DNA of 64,000 bases from Ruminococcus sp. Its GTDB lineage: Bacteria > Bacillota > Clostridia > Oscillospirales > Ruminococcaceae. The stretch covers positions 1 through 64,000 of the forward strand of contig JAFXCR010000037.1 of NCBI GenBank assembly GCA_017516465.1, written 5' to 3'. The notes beneath the pieces were generated by a model that had not been told where the DNA came from, ran no database searches, and was given only the letters and a program-made list of their open reading frames with translations. Numbering within the stretch: position 1 is the stretch's first letter; every line of letters begins with the position of its first letter. Below, piece by piece: positions 51,305 through 60,948 of the stretch. The position numbers and the translations under genes are program-made.

Positions 51305-53230
51305 TTATATCTTAACCAGAGCTTTTTTATTGAATTCTTCCGGTGTTGTAAACGTTGGAACTATACTGTGAAGAGCCTCAATAGCAAGCTGATCGTTATT
51401 TTCTCCGGCAGCATTACTCAATATATAAAGCTGCTTTTCAAACACTTCCGCATCTATTTCAATCTGCTTTCCGATATATATCAGCTTATTTGAAGTCTTC
51501 TGCAAGCCTTCCTCATCCATAAGAAGCTCTTCCTTTATTTTTTCACCCGGACGAAGTCCAGTGAACTTTATCTCCACATCTTTATAAGGAACCTTACCAT
51601 ACATTCTGATAAGATTCTCCGCAAGAGCTGTAATCCTGACAGGCTGTCCCATATCAAGCACAAATATCTCTCCGCCGGATGCTATTGCGGCTGCCTCCAT
51701 TACAAGGCTGACTGCCTCCGGTATTGTCATGAAATAACGTATAATATCCGGATGAGTAACCGTAACTGCCCTTCCATGTTCTATCTGCTTTTTAAACAGC
51801 GGAATAACAGATCCGTTCGAGCCGAGAACATTCCCGAAGCGTGTTGTTATAAATTCTGTGACGCCATCGTGCTGCTGTGAAAGATACTGTACTATCATTT
51901 CACAGCACCTCTTGGAAGCCCCCATAACATTTGTCGGGTTTACAGCTTTATCCGTAGAAATCATGACAAATTTCTCAACATTATGGAACTGAGCAAGCGT
52001 TGCTGTATTAAATGTTCCTATTACATTATTTTTTATTGCCTCCATAGGAGAAGTTTCCATAAGCGGGACGTGTTTATGTGCTGCCGCATGAAACACTATA
52101 TTCGGCTTGTATTTTTCATAAATTCGGTTCATACGGTCATAATCACGCACAGAAGCTATAAGAGTTACAAAATTAATGGAATCACCGTATTCCATCAGAA
52201 GCTCCTGTTGTATCTCATAAGCATTGTTTTCATATATATCAATAATTATTATCTGTTCCGGATTATATCTTGCTATCTGGCGGACAAGCTCAGAGCCTAT
52301 TGATCCGCCTCCGCCTGTTACCATACATATCTTACCGCTTATAAAATCACTGATCTGCTTATTATCAAATCTGACAGACTCCCGTCCGAGCAGATCCTCG
52401 ACTCTGATATCACGGACATGATCAAGCAGATTCACATGATCATCGTCAAAAATCAGACTACCGATAAACGGTATCACCTTTACAGGAAGTCCTGTTGCGG
52501 AGCAGATATCAAGAATCCGCTTACGCTCATCCTCCGTACATGACGGAATTGCAAATAATATCTGCTCTATTTCCTTTTGTTCAACAAATTTATGAATCTC
52601 CGAGGTTGTTCCGACAACAGTCACACCTCCGATTTCAGTACCTATCTTTGAACGGTCATCATCAATTATACATACCGGTCGGTATAAAGCTGTACTTTTT
52701 TCTTCCTCGCACGAAGAATTCTGTGCGTTGCTTATTTCCTTCAGCAACATTGTACACGCCTGTCCACCGCCTATTATCATTGTTTTCTTATACGCAGCAT
52801 CCTTTGTACCAACCTCTACAAGATCAATGAACGTCGTCTTGAACACGAATCTGAACATACAAATTCCCAAAACGGAAATAACAAGATAAAGAATATGATA
52901 TGCAAAATCCGGTGTACCAAAAAAGGCATAAACCAATAAACTGCTTACCGTAACTCCGATTGTTGTTCCGTAAATGCAGAACAGATAATCCTTTTTATGG
53001 AAATACCGCCACAATCTTGCGTATGCTCCCAGACTGAGTAATGCAGCAAAGCAGCATATCACACTAAGCGATGCAGAAAACGTAAGGATTCTCGCTGATA
53101 TTTCCATATCAAACAACGAAAGAAGATAATTTGATATCAATGCTGCAATTGATATTATAAAAGCGTCAGCTAATGCAAGTACCACCTTTCTTACTCTGAA
53201 CTGACTAAATATTTCTTTCAAATAAACCAT
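51305..53230 (-). CDS. membrane nucleotide-sugar dehydratase/epimerase (CapD/PglF-like)
   Basis: About 641 residues from ATG 53230; the frame is open to 53308 but that lies above the promoter, and a TTG three codons further in is better spaced from AGGGGG. Four N-terminal TMs (first 130 residues) and a CoA-binding-like domain precede an SDR domain: TGGGGSIGSELVRQI cofactor motif, acidic end D in IIIIDIYENNAYE, and an active-site region SMEAIKNNVIGTFN with MISTDKAVNPTNVMGASKR (the M/TxxxK form of large 4,6-dehydratases). It likely makes a UDP-4-keto-6-deoxy sugar for capsule or protein glycans. First gene of the three-gene unit. Confidence 0.9.
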   Translation of the reverse strand: MVYLKEIFSQFRVRKVVLALADAFIISIAALISNYLLSLFDMEISARILTFSASLSVICCFAALLSLGAYARLWRYFHKKDYLFCIYGTTIGVTVSSLLVYAFFGTPDFAYHILYLVISVLGICMFRFVFKTTFIDLVEVGTKDAAYKKTMIIGGGQACTMLLKEISNAQNSSCEEEKSTALYRPVCIIDDDRSKIGTEIGGVTVVGTTSEIHKFVEQKEIEQILFAIPSCTEDERKRILDICSATGLPVKVIPFIGSLIFDDDHVNLLDHVRDIRVEDLLGRESVRFDNKQISDFISGKICMVTGGGGSIGSELVRQIARYNPEQIIIIDIYENNAYEIQQELLMEYGDSINFVTLIASVRDYDRMNRIYEKYKPNIVFHAAAHKHVPLMETSPMEAIKNNVIGTFNTATLAQFHNVEKFVMISTDKAVNPTNVMGASKRCCEMIVQYLSQQHDGVTEFITTRFGNVLGSNGSVIPLFKKQIEHGRAVTVTHPDIIRYFMTIPEAVSLVMEAAAIASGGEIFVLDMGQPVRITALAENLIRMYGKVPYKDVEIKFTGLRPGEKIKEELLMDEEGLQKTSNKLIYIGKQIEIDAEVFEKQLYILSNAAGENNDQLAIEALHSIVPTFTTPEEFNKKALVKI

Positions 53231-53291
53231 CCCCCTATGACTCCGTAAAAAGCTACGGAATAAATGCTCTGCCATACAAAGCACCATTATA

Positions 53292-53321
53292 AGTATACAC
53301 CCAAACACAACTTTATGTCAA
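53292..53321 (-). promoter_or_regulatory. promoter of the capsule regulation operon
   Basis: Minus strand TTGACA (53316-53321), 18-base spacer, TATACT (53292-53297). Confidence 0.7.
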
Positions 53322-53354
53322 GCGTACAGATGTATATAAAGAAAATATTTTTCC

Positions 53355-53392
53355 TTAAAAAATACCGCTCATGAATAATTCACAAGCGGTAT
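53355..53392 (-). terminator. terminator after NhaC gene
   Basis: On the minus strand a 15-base stem with two G-U pairs (ATACCGCT... with ...AGCGGTAT, 53362-53392), followed by TTTTTTAAGG. Confidence 0.75.
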
Positions 53393-53417
53393 ATACTTAT
53401 ATTACATCTTCCGGATA

Positions 53418-55037
53418 TCAGCTTTTCTTCTTATTCAGTATTATTCTGAAAGCAAAGAACAGTATCATGAGAAGAATCGGTAATCCGAGTACTACAAATA
53501 TATTCTGGACAAATCCTGCAAGCAAGTATCCGACAGCACTGAAAGACGCAACTAAAATCGCATACGGAAGCTGTGTCGAAACATGATTTACATGATCGCA
53601 CTGTGCACCGGTTGACGCCATGATCGTGGTATCGGAAATAGGCGAGCAATGATCTCCGCAGACTGCTCCTGCAAGACAGGCAGACATACATATAATTACC
53701 ATTGTCGGTATATTTCCGGCATTTGTCACGTTTTCAAGCTCGGCAGAAAATACACTCGTTACAATAGGAATGAGTATTCCGAAGGTTCCCCATGATGTTC
53801 CGGTTGCAAACGAAAGTCCTATTGCCACAACAAACAGAATAAGCGGCAGAAGAACTTCAATAGCAGCAGCTTCTTCTACAATACCTGAAACGAATGTACC
53901 AGCGTCAAGATTATTTGTCATAGTTTTGAGAGTCCATGCAAATGTGAGAATCAGAATCGCCGGAACCATCTGCTTGAATCCGGCAGAAATGGAATCCATG
54001 CAATTTGTGAATGAAAGAACTCTGCGGCAGAGGAAATACAGAATTATTACAATAAGTGCACCAAGTGAACCAAGTGCAAGTCCGTATGAAGCGTCACATT
54101 CCGAGAAAGCTGTAATGAAGCTCTTTCCGCTGAAAAATCCGCCTGTATAGATCATGCCGGTTACACACAATGCAATGAGAATCAATACAGGAAGAAGAAG
54201 ATCAATTACCTTTCCCTTTGTGTGTGTAGGAGCCTCATCAGCAGCGTAGGCTGTATTGCGTGTTGTGAACAAATCTCCGTTAAGAGCATTTTCTTCGTGC
54301 TTCTTCATCAGTCCGAAATCAAGTCCAGTTATCGAAATGAATAAAACCATAACCAGAGTAAGCAGTGCATAGAGGTTATACGGAATAGTGCTTATGAACA
54401 GCTTGATTCCGTTGACGCCTTCTACTGTTCCGCTTACAGCAGCAGCCCATGATGATATCGGTGCAATAATACAGATCGGAGCTGCTGTTGCATCTATCAG
54501 GTATGCAAGCTTTGAACGTGATATCTTATGCTTGTCCGTAACAGGACGCATAACAGAACCTACTGTAAGGCAGTTGAAATAGTCGTCAACGAATATGAGT
54601 ATTCCAAGAAGGAACGTCGAAAGACTTGCTCCAACACGACTTTTGATATGCGTTGCCGCCCATTCTCCATATGCACGGCTTCCGCCGGCTTTGTTCATGA
54701 GCACGACTATTATTCCGAGATTCACAAGGAAAATCAGAATTCCTACGTTATAGGGGTCTGAAAGATTTGCAACAAGTCCATCCTGAACGATAGTATTGAA
54801 TACTCCCGTGAATCCCTTTGATTCTGATATTGCAAAAATAACTCCACCTGTAACTATTCCTAAAAACAGGGATGAATAAACTTCTTTAGTAATGAGAGCA
54901 AGTCCGATAGCTACAATCGGAGGAAGCAGTGACCACAAAGAACCTACTGCATCAGTGACTGGTGCATTGATTGCACAGCATACAGTAAATGCCGCAACAA
55001 TCAGTGCAAAGATAATTTTACTGAGATATTTTTTCAT
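53418..55037 (-). CDS. NhaC-family Na+/H+ antiporter
   Basis: A 539-residue polytopic membrane protein with about 11-12 TMs. Family motifs include LLPPIVAIGLALITKEVYSS near the N-terminus, a FVDDYFNCLTVGSVMRPVTD stretch with the conserved acidic pair in a membrane region, SYGLALGS, and GTSWGTFGILIPI plus GDHCSPISDTTIMAS in the C-terminal half. It exchanges Na+ for H+ or a related organic anion. Its ATG (GGAGAAG upstream) lies inside the end of the EamA gene (20-base overlap), giving a two-gene unit. Confidence 0.9.
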   Translation of the reverse strand: MKKYLSKIIFALIVAAFTVCCAINAPVTDAVGSLWSLLPPIVAIGLALITKEVYSSLFLGIVTGGVIFAISESKGFTGVFNTIVQDGLVANLSDPYNVGILIFLVNLGIIVVLMNKAGGSRAYGEWAATHIKSRVGASLSTFLLGILIFVDDYFNCLTVGSVMRPVTDKHKISRSKLAYLIDATAAPICIIAPISSWAAAVSGTVEGVNGIKLFISTIPYNLYALLTLVMVLFISITGLDFGLMKKHEENALNGDLFTTRNTAYAADEAPTHTKGKVIDLLLPVLILIALCVTGMIYTGGFFSGKSFITAFSECDASYGLALGSLGALIVIILYFLCRRVLSFTNCMDSISAGFKQMVPAILILTFAWTLKTMTNNLDAGTFVSGIVEEAAAIEVLLPLILFVVAIGLSFATGTSWGTFGILIPIVTSVFSAELENVTNAGNIPTMVIICMSACLAGAVCGDHCSPISDTTIMASTGAQCDHVNHVSTQLPYAILVASFSAVGYLLAGFVQNIFVVLGLPILLMILFFAFRIILNKKKS

Positions 55038-55962
55038 TTTTTCTTCTCCGTCCCGATATTATTTTTTCAGCTGATTTATCCGGTAATTTCAGCTGGGCGA
55101 GAATTACAGCTATGAATACAAGTACACAGCCTGCCGTTTCCTTAAGTGAAAGAACCTCATGCAGGATAAGCCATCCCGAAAGTGCCGCAAATACCGATTC
55201 AAGACTCATAATCAGCGTCGCCGCCGCCGGAGCTGTATAACGCTGTCCGAGAATCTGAAGCGTATAAGCAATTCCACTTGACATTATTCCGGCATATAGA
55301 ATCGTATAGCGTGCGTTCAAAACCGCATTAAGTTTCGGCGACTCAAAAAGGAGCATTGCAATTGCCATTAGAGTTCCGGCTGTGAAAAACTGAATACACG
55401 CCAGAACTATTCCGTCTGCATTTCTGCTGTTAAAGTAATCAATCACCATAATATGCAAGGCAAAAAATACCGTGCAGCATAATACAAACCAGTCTCCTCT
55501 GCCGATTTTGAAGCCTTCCTTTATGCAGAGAAGATAAAATCCCGCAGACGCAACCACAACGCATATCCACACAAATACGTTTGATCTTCTGTAAATCACA
55601 AGCTCTATCAACGGCACTATAACTATATACAATGCTGTTATAAATCCAGCTTTACCGGCTGTTGTCATAGTCATTCCGCATTGCTGAAGCGAGCTTGCCG
55701 CAAATAAGACCACTCCGCAGGCCATTCCTCCGATTATAGTTGCCTTTTTGGACGTTTTACTTTCCGGAGGATTTGTTTTTCGTGAAAATACATTGAATGC
55801 CGCTATTACGGGTATCAGAACTATTCCTCCGATAAGCGTTCGCACCGCATTGTAGGTAAACGGCTCCACATAACGCATTCCCTCACTTTGTGCCACAAAT
55901 GTCGTTCCCCATAACAATGCAGCTATCAGCAGCATAATATTGCCACGAATCCTTTTACTCAT
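55018..55962 (-). CDS. EamA/DMT-superfamily transporter
   Basis: ATG 55962 is preceded by CGGAGA, and the preceding open frame lies above the promoter. The 314-residue product has ten predicted TMs in two EamA halves (ALLWGTTFVAQSEG in the first; LILGQRYTAPAAATLIMSLESVFAALSGWL in the second, each shown in part). Such carriers export amino acids or metabolites. The extra basic C-terminus (SGRRRKNEKISQ) is cytoplasmic. Cotranscribed with the NhaC antiporter. Confidence 0.88.
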   Translation of the reverse strand: MSKRIRGNIMLLIAALLWGTTFVAQSEGMRYVEPFTYNAVRTLIGGIVLIPVIAAFNVFSRKTNPPESKTSKKATIIGGMACGVVLFAASSLQQCGMTMTTAGKAGFITALYIVIVPLIELVIYRRSNVFVWICVVVASAGFYLLCIKEGFKIGRGDWFVLCCTVFFALHIMVIDYFNSRNADGIVLACIQFFTAGTLMAIAMLLFESPKLNAVLNARYTILYAGIMSSGIAYTLQILGQRYTAPAAATLIMSLESVFAALSGWLILHEVLSLKETAGCVLVFIAVILAQLKLPDKSAEKIISGRRRKNEKISQ

Positions 55963-56001
55963 CTGTAATTCTCCGTTTTTCGTTATATTCTGACATTTTT
56001 T

Positions 56002-56030
56002 ATTATACCATATTTCTGTTCTTACTACAA
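56002..56030 (-). promoter_or_regulatory. promoter of EamA-nhaC operon
   Basis: Minus strand TTGTAG (56025-56030), 17-base spacer, TATAAT (56002-56007). Confidence 0.6.
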
Positions 56031-56128
56031 TAATTATTTGCTGATATTCTATTTTTTGGCGTATTATCCAAATCACAGACGCAAAATCCAGCTATTTCAA
56101 CAATGCGGTCCTCTGCTGGTTTAATACC

Positions 56129-56166
56129 AAAAACTCCCGATACTGAACAGTATCGGGAGTTTTTTT
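56129..56166. terminator. strong bidirectional terminator
   Basis: CTCCCGATACTG and its exact complement, with A5 on one side and T7 on the other, so both strands have stem plus T-run. It ends the CotH gene and shields the region. Confidence 0.85.
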
Positions 56167-56170
56167 CACA

Positions 56171-59100
56171 TCAGTTCTTACAGATCAATGAAATATCTGA
56201 AATTTCGATAGTACCGGCATCTCCGCCGCAGATAAAGAATATAGAAGCATCCATGCACTGTTCATCAGCTGTAAAAGTATATGTAAACTTTTTAGCCGAT
56301 GTTCCCACTGAAGCGTTTTCAGTGATTATCTCGTCCTTATCTGTCCATACATTCACGCTGATATCTCTGTTTGTATCCGATTTTGCCGTGAAGCTCAAAG
56401 TATAGTTCTTTCCTGCGTCAAGAACAATTCCGCTGTAAAACGGCTGAACCTCACCGCCATCAGTATTTTTCTTGACAGTAATGCTGTCCGGAGCATTCAC
56501 TGTGAACTCGCCGTATCCTGCCGGATCAAATAATTCCCAGTAGCCTACACCGTTTACAAGCTCTGTATCAAAGGAAATCGGTGTAATAGAAGCGTTTCTT
56601 ATTGTATATACGCCTGCTCCGTTACCGAAGTCAAAACAGAGTTTCCAGTCAGAAGCTGTGTTATGCGCTGATACAAAAGTGAATGAATATTCCTTGAAAT
56701 CATTTGTCAGATTGATTCCGGACTTTGAGAAGCAGCTCGGCCAGCTGTTCCCCACCTGATGATTTATGGTTACTGCAATCGGTGAGTTTGTTGTACATGA
56801 TGCCTCAAAGGTCACCTTGTAGGTCTTGCCTTTCTCAATAGTGAACGACTTCGACTGAGACTGGATATCCCAGCTGTTAAGGCATGCCTTATTTGCTGTA
56901 AGAGTAAATGTTCCGTCTGATTTTGAAACTTTTGCATCGCCGTAATACGACCATCCTGATTCATCCGAAAGGATATCTGAACCAACAGTCAGATTTGTTT
57001 CCTTACCATAAAGTCTGTCGAGATACATTTTTGCAAGGTTGCGACGTCCGATGAAGAACTGTCTGAACGCTTCAATTTCAGCGTCATAGTTGAGATTTAC
57101 CCATTCCTGATCGAAACGTGTGTTTGTGATCATGATGATTTCCTTGTACTTTTCAACGAATTCGTCAAGTTTTGCACTTACTCTGACAGGTTCAAAATTA
57201 TTCTTCATTATGTCGATGTAACTGTTATAGAACTGATCAGCAAAATCCTTGTTATTCAGCAGATTGTAGAACATCGGAACAAAGTTATACGGATCACCGC
57301 CCATATAAAGATTATTAAGGGAGTCGAATCCTACCAGACTTCTTGCATCATCGAAGTAATCCGCACTGAAATCAAGGTCATAAAGCATATAACGCCATTT
57401 TCCGTCAGCATACTCAAGCTTTTCATCAGGTTCGGTTGCTCTCCATGTAATCCAGTTGTTCATGTACTCGGTTGCCCAGTCAACATTATTGATATAAGTC
57501 TCAATTACAACCATATCAATAAGACTCTGAATATCAAGGGCATCGCACACTTTCTGGTAGTTCGCAGAATTTGTCATATCAGCAGAACCAGCCCATTTCA
57601 GAAACTCCTTGTATTCGCTGTCAAGCTCCTTTGAGCCATCGTCCAGCTCACCGTTCTTGATAAATGTCACGTTATCCTTGTCGATTCCGTAGTGAGCTTC
57701 AACGAAGTCTGCGTCCTGTTTTTCACGGATGAAATAGAATCCCCAGAATTCTCCGTCAATAAATACGATACATGGTTCTCCAGCCTGAACAGCCAATGCT
57801 CTGTCTGTGCAGAGAGACTGTATAAGCAGATCACGGAAATGAAGAAGCTGATTGTCAGTTCCACCATTTCTCAGTGTAACCTTGTCGAATTCCTTGATAG
57901 GATCGCCGTTTATATCTGTCAGTTCCTCGATGAATTCATATTTGAGCTTGGAGTCACCGTATTCGCTTCTTGCGTAAAGACGGATACTCTTCTGTGCAAA
58001 TCCTCTTGACCAGTTTCCGGAAAGACGTGCACCTACATCATTTGTATAGACAAGCTTTCCTTCCTCAAATACCTGAACATTTGCCGGAAATTCAGATTCC
58101 TTGCCGTCGATATTGTAGTTTGTCGGGTTTGAAGCGTCATTTGCATCCCTGAGAATGAACTTGCCGGATGATACAAGATCACGATAATTCTTGCCAACCA
58201 TGTAGAATCCGTTATCCTTATCAAAGAGATAATCGCTGTCAGTTGAAAGCGATACCACCTTGAAATCAGTGTAGTAATCAGCATTCTTTCCGACAAAATA
58301 GCTGTTTGTTGCAACATCGCTGAATTTTCCTTCAGCTGTTCTGCATACTGCTCTCACAATAATTCCCTTGTCAACACTGTTTTTCGGTGCTTTATAGCCG
58401 CTCAGGTTTATATCTGTGATCGCACTATATACATTGGGATCGCTTGTATTATTGTATATTTTTATCTCGCTGGCGTATGGCTTTGCAGTTTCAGAAGTTC
58501 TCGGATCACTTCCGTCGGTAGTGTAAATTATCTCACTGCCGAAAGCGTCGCTCAGCGTCAGTCCGAAAGCATCATCATAGAATCCACCCTCTGCTGAGAA
58601 TCTCGGCATTTCTACCGGTGTAAGATCCTCTGCAGTATCGTTCGTCTTACCAGGAGTATACGAGAGATATGTGAAGTTATCAGAACCGTTTGCAAATCTT
58701 CCCCATGTGACATCCTCATCAAGAAGCGGTACTTTAACGAAATCTATTTCTCCGTAATCAGGATGCGTCATATAAACTGATTCACCGTCGGCACTCAGCT
58801 TGAATGCAGCGTGATATTCGCCTTCAGCTTCGTTTACAGCATCGTCGCAGTAAACGAGGATATATCCGTCAGCCGGAATTATTGTTCCCTCCGGAAATGC
58901 AAATTTGAATTTCTTCTTTGCACCGTCGGATAATCCTATGCCGCTGATGTCCATAGCTTTATCCGATGAATTGTAAATCTCTATCCAGTCCGGAGATTCA
59001 CCAGCTGCATCCTTGACAGATTCCTTTGCAGATGAGCAAACCTCGTTTATCAGCAGACCGGAAAACTCCTGTAATCCGTTGTTTCTCAAGATTATCTGCC

Positions 59101-59377
59101 TGAGAAGTGCAACGTCAAATGAGTCGATAACGCTGTCTCCGTCAAGGTCAGCATTCTGCCATGAATCGGCCGAAATTCCATTTCCTCTGAGAATGTGATT
59201 CTGAAGCATGACAAGATCGGCAATTGAAACTATGCCATCTGCATTCACATCACCTGCAACAACCGACGAAGCCGCTTGTGCTATAACAGATTTTACCGAA
59301 GCTTCCGGAGTTCCGGTAATCACTGGCTGTGCTAAAACCGAGATCGCTGTAACAGCAGCAATAATTTTTCCTTTCAT
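56171..59377 (-). CDS. secreted CotH-family protein with N-terminal dockerin and lamin-tail domain
   Basis: A 1068-residue protein. Signal peptide (1-36), then a type I dockerin at the N-terminus (about 42-100: GDVNADGIVSIADLVMLQNH and DLDGDSVIDSFDVALLRQII). A lamin-tail domain (about 105-240: LLINEVCSS, WIEIYNSSDKAMDISGIGLS), a chitobiase-C-like segment (about 255-350: IIYTTDGSDPRTS) and a CotH domain (about 375-790: ARLSGNWSRGFAQKSIRLYA, KVTLRNGGTDNQLLHFRDLL, YMLYDLDFSADYF) follow. Two C-terminal carbohydrate-binding-like beta domains (about 820-1068) end it. CotH proteins are atypical protein kinases or structural cellulosome parts; dockerin-CotH proteins are known from ruminal cellulosomes. 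Single-gene unit. Confidence 0.9.
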   Translation of the reverse strand: MKGKIIAAVTAISVLAQPVITGTPEASVKSVIAQAASSVVAGDVNADGIVSIADLVMLQNHILRGNGISADSWQNADLDGDSVIDSFDVALLRQIILRNNGLQEFSGLLINEVCSSAKESVKDAAGESPDWIEIYNSSDKAMDISGIGLSDGAKKKFKFAFPEGTIIPADGYILVYCDDAVNEAEGEYHAAFKLSADGESVYMTHPDYGEIDFVKVPLLDEDVTWGRFANGSDNFTYLSYTPGKTNDTAEDLTPVEMPRFSAEGGFYDDAFGLTLSDAFGSEIIYTTDGSDPRTSETAKPYASEIKIYNNTSDPNVYSAITDINLSGYKAPKNSVDKGIIVRAVCRTAEGKFSDVATNSYFVGKNADYYTDFKVVSLSTDSDYLFDKDNGFYMVGKNYRDLVSSGKFILRDANDASNPTNYNIDGKESEFPANVQVFEEGKLVYTNDVGARLSGNWSRGFAQKSIRLYARSEYGDSKLKYEFIEELTDINGDPIKEFDKVTLRNGGTDNQLLHFRDLLIQSLCTDRALAVQAGEPCIVFIDGEFWGFYFIREKQDADFVEAHYGIDKDNVTFIKNGELDDGSKELDSEYKEFLKWAGSADMTNSANYQKVCDALDIQSLIDMVVIETYINNVDWATEYMNNWITWRATEPDEKLEYADGKWRYMLYDLDFSADYFDDARSLVGFDSLNNLYMGGDPYNFVPMFYNLLNNKDFADQFYNSYIDIMKNNFEPVRVSAKLDEFVEKYKEIIMITNTRFDQEWVNLNYDAEIEAFRQFFIGRRNLAKMYLDRLYGKETNLTVGSDILSDESGWSYYGDAKVSKSDGTFTLTANKACLNSWDIQSQSKSFTIEKGKTYKVTFEASCTTNSPIAVTINHQVGNSWPSCFSKSGINLTNDFKEYSFTFVSAHNTASDWKLCFDFGNGAGVYTIRNASITPISFDTELVNGVGYWELFDPAGYGEFTVNAPDSITVKKNTDGGEVQPFYSGIVLDAGKNYTLSFTAKSDTNRDISVNVWTDKDEIITENASVGTSAKKFTYTFTADEQCMDASIFFICGGDAGTIEISDISLICKN

Positions 59378-59467
59378 AGAATAATCTACCCCTCTCTAAT
59401 AGACTTTTTATTTCCAGCACCGCTTACTGATTATCAACATTTATAAACGATATACTGTTTATCATAT

Positions 59468-59496
59468 ATAATAGCATAATTATATCCAATAGTCAA
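59468..59496 (-). promoter_or_regulatory. promoter of CotH-dockerin gene
   Basis: Minus strand TTGACT (59491-59496), 17-base spacer, TATTAT (59468-59473). Confidence 0.6.
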
Positions 59497-59523
59497 TGTT
59501 TTTTTGTGAATTTTCACATCTAC

Positions 59524-59560
59524 ACAAACAAAAGCTCACTAATATTTATCAGTGAGCTTT
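59524..59560 (-). terminator. terminator of AspT-like gene
   Basis: Ten-base stem AAAGCTCACT (59531-59540) with AGTGAGCTTT (59551-59560), then TGTTTGTG on the minus strand. Confidence 0.65.
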
Positions 59561-59596
59561 CGTATTTTGTATTGCAACTTTCAGGATAAATAATTA

Positions 59597-60838
59597 TCAG
59601 AAAATTATTACAATAATCTGCGAAACAAGCACCACAGAAATAAGTGCAGCAGGATATGTTGCAGCATACGCAGAAGCAACATTCTCAGTTCCGGCAGTAC
59701 TTATAAGTGTTCCGAGTGCAGGAGTTGATGTCATTCCACCTGTAATTGCTCCAAGATTGTTAAGCAGATTAAACTTAAGCACATATTTCGCAAATATATA
59801 TCCGATAATCATCGGCAAAAGCGTCATGATTACTCCATAGACAAAGTATATCGGCTTGAAATATTCAACAAACCTCGCTCCCCCCGAAATACCTGCACCG
59901 ATAAGAAAGAACATCAATCCCATTTCACGGCAAACTTTAAGGGTTTTATCCTTTGGCATAATGGAGATTTTTCCAAGTTTTCCAAAATGTCCAAAAACAA
60001 GCGTAGTAAGAAGACATCCGCCAGTTGTTGTCAGTGAAAAATTGCCGAATTTTATTGAACCTACAAAAATACCGATTATCGCTGCCAGAGCAAAAGGCAT
60101 AAATCCAAAATCATCCATTTCGATAAGCTTTCCACTTTCGCTTTTCTTTTTGCTTGCTGTACCGGATGAAATAATAAGCTCACGTTCCTTTTTCATATCT
60201 GCCTTCAAGAATTTGGGGATAAGCTGTACAAAAAGCACTACTCCGATAACTCCGAAGATATATGCAATTCCGTAACCTACTGAAACTGCTCCCTCAAGTT
60301 CTGTACCAACTGCATCCTTTGAAGCAGAAAATCCGGGCGTACTTGTCAGTGCACCTGATAAAATACCAACCATTATTGCAGTGAATTCATCTCCGCTCAC
60401 ACTGCTGAACTGACCGCCGATAGCTATACAGCCTACACAGGCAATTCCGCCGCTGAGGATAACTATAACCGAAAGAAGAACATAGGACTTGAAATTCTTC
60501 TTGAAATTCTCGAAAAATGCCGGTCCGGCAATAAATCCTACTGCCGAAACAAAGAGAATAAGCCCCATATTTTCGACAATTTTGAGTGCCTCTTTTACAA
60601 AAGAAACACTTTCCTTGCTCACAGCAGCTTCTATAATAAGATTATCACTGAAATTATCATAGAAGAAACAGCCATAAATCAATGCAATAATGAACACACC
60701 TGCTGTTCCAAGAGACACGCCCTTGATAGTTATTCTTCCCAGCAGATATCCTGCTGCTGCAATAAGAAATACAGAAAACATCAAAAAAGCAATTGAAGTT
60801 ATGGAAATTGAAAAATCACCTGCGGTAATTAAATCCAT
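59597..60838 (-). CDS. AspT/YidE-type transporter lacking the RCK insert
   Basis: A 413-residue membrane protein made of two AspT/YidE/YbjL repeats, each with the hallmark TSTPG/TSTPA turn (SGALTSTPGFSASKDAVG and TGGMTSTPALGTLISTAG) in a re-entrant region. Most members are about 560 residues with two TrkA_C (RCK) regulatory domains between the halves. Here only a short charged linker (KADMKKERELIISSGTASKK) remains. It could exchange dicarboxylates or amino acids such as aspartate; next to a fumarate-reductase-like cluster a dicarboxylate substrate is attractive but unproven. It starts 110 bases after the flavoprotein gene. Confidence 0.85.
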   Translation of the reverse strand: MDLITAGDFSISITSIAFLMFSVFLIAAAGYLLGRITIKGVSLGTAGVFIIALIYGCFFYDNFSDNLIIEAAVSKESVSFVKEALKIVENMGLILFVSAVGFIAGPAFFENFKKNFKSYVLLSVIVILSGGIACVGCIAIGGQFSSVSGDEFTAIMVGILSGALTSTPGFSASKDAVGTELEGAVSVGYGIAYIFGVIGVVLFVQLIPKFLKADMKKERELIISSGTASKKKSESGKLIEMDDFGFMPFALAAIIGIFVGSIKFGNFSLTTTGGCLLTTLVFGHFGKLGKISIMPKDKTLKVCREMGLMFFLIGAGISGGARFVEYFKPIYFVYGVIMTLLPMIIGYIFAKYVLKFNLLNNLGAITGGMTSTPALGTLISTAGTENVASAYAATYPAALISVVLVSQIIVIIF

Positions 60839-60896
60839 AGTAATAACACTTCTTTCTAAAAAATTTGTGAATAAATAATAATTTGCCTATTCGCAG

Positions 60897-60939
60897 AAAT
60901 CGACGGACTTGGTTATTTCTCCATTTCGTCCGCCGATTT
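60897..60939. terminator. hairpin between flavoprotein and AspT-like genes
   Basis: AAATCGACGGAC (60897-60908) pairs with GTCCGCCGATTT (60928-60939) with one mismatch. There is no clear T-run on the minus strand, so it may be a partial terminator or processing site. Confidence 0.4.
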
Positions 60940-60948
60940 ATAATTATA

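Noticed and set aside
53231..53308. Upstream start for the CapD-like gene
   Set aside because: Overlaps the promoter at 53292-53321, so it would not be transcribed in full.
55963..56076. N-terminal extension of the EamA transporter
   Set aside because: Starts above the promoter and adds residues not expected before the first TM helix; ATG 55962 has a good ribosome binding site.
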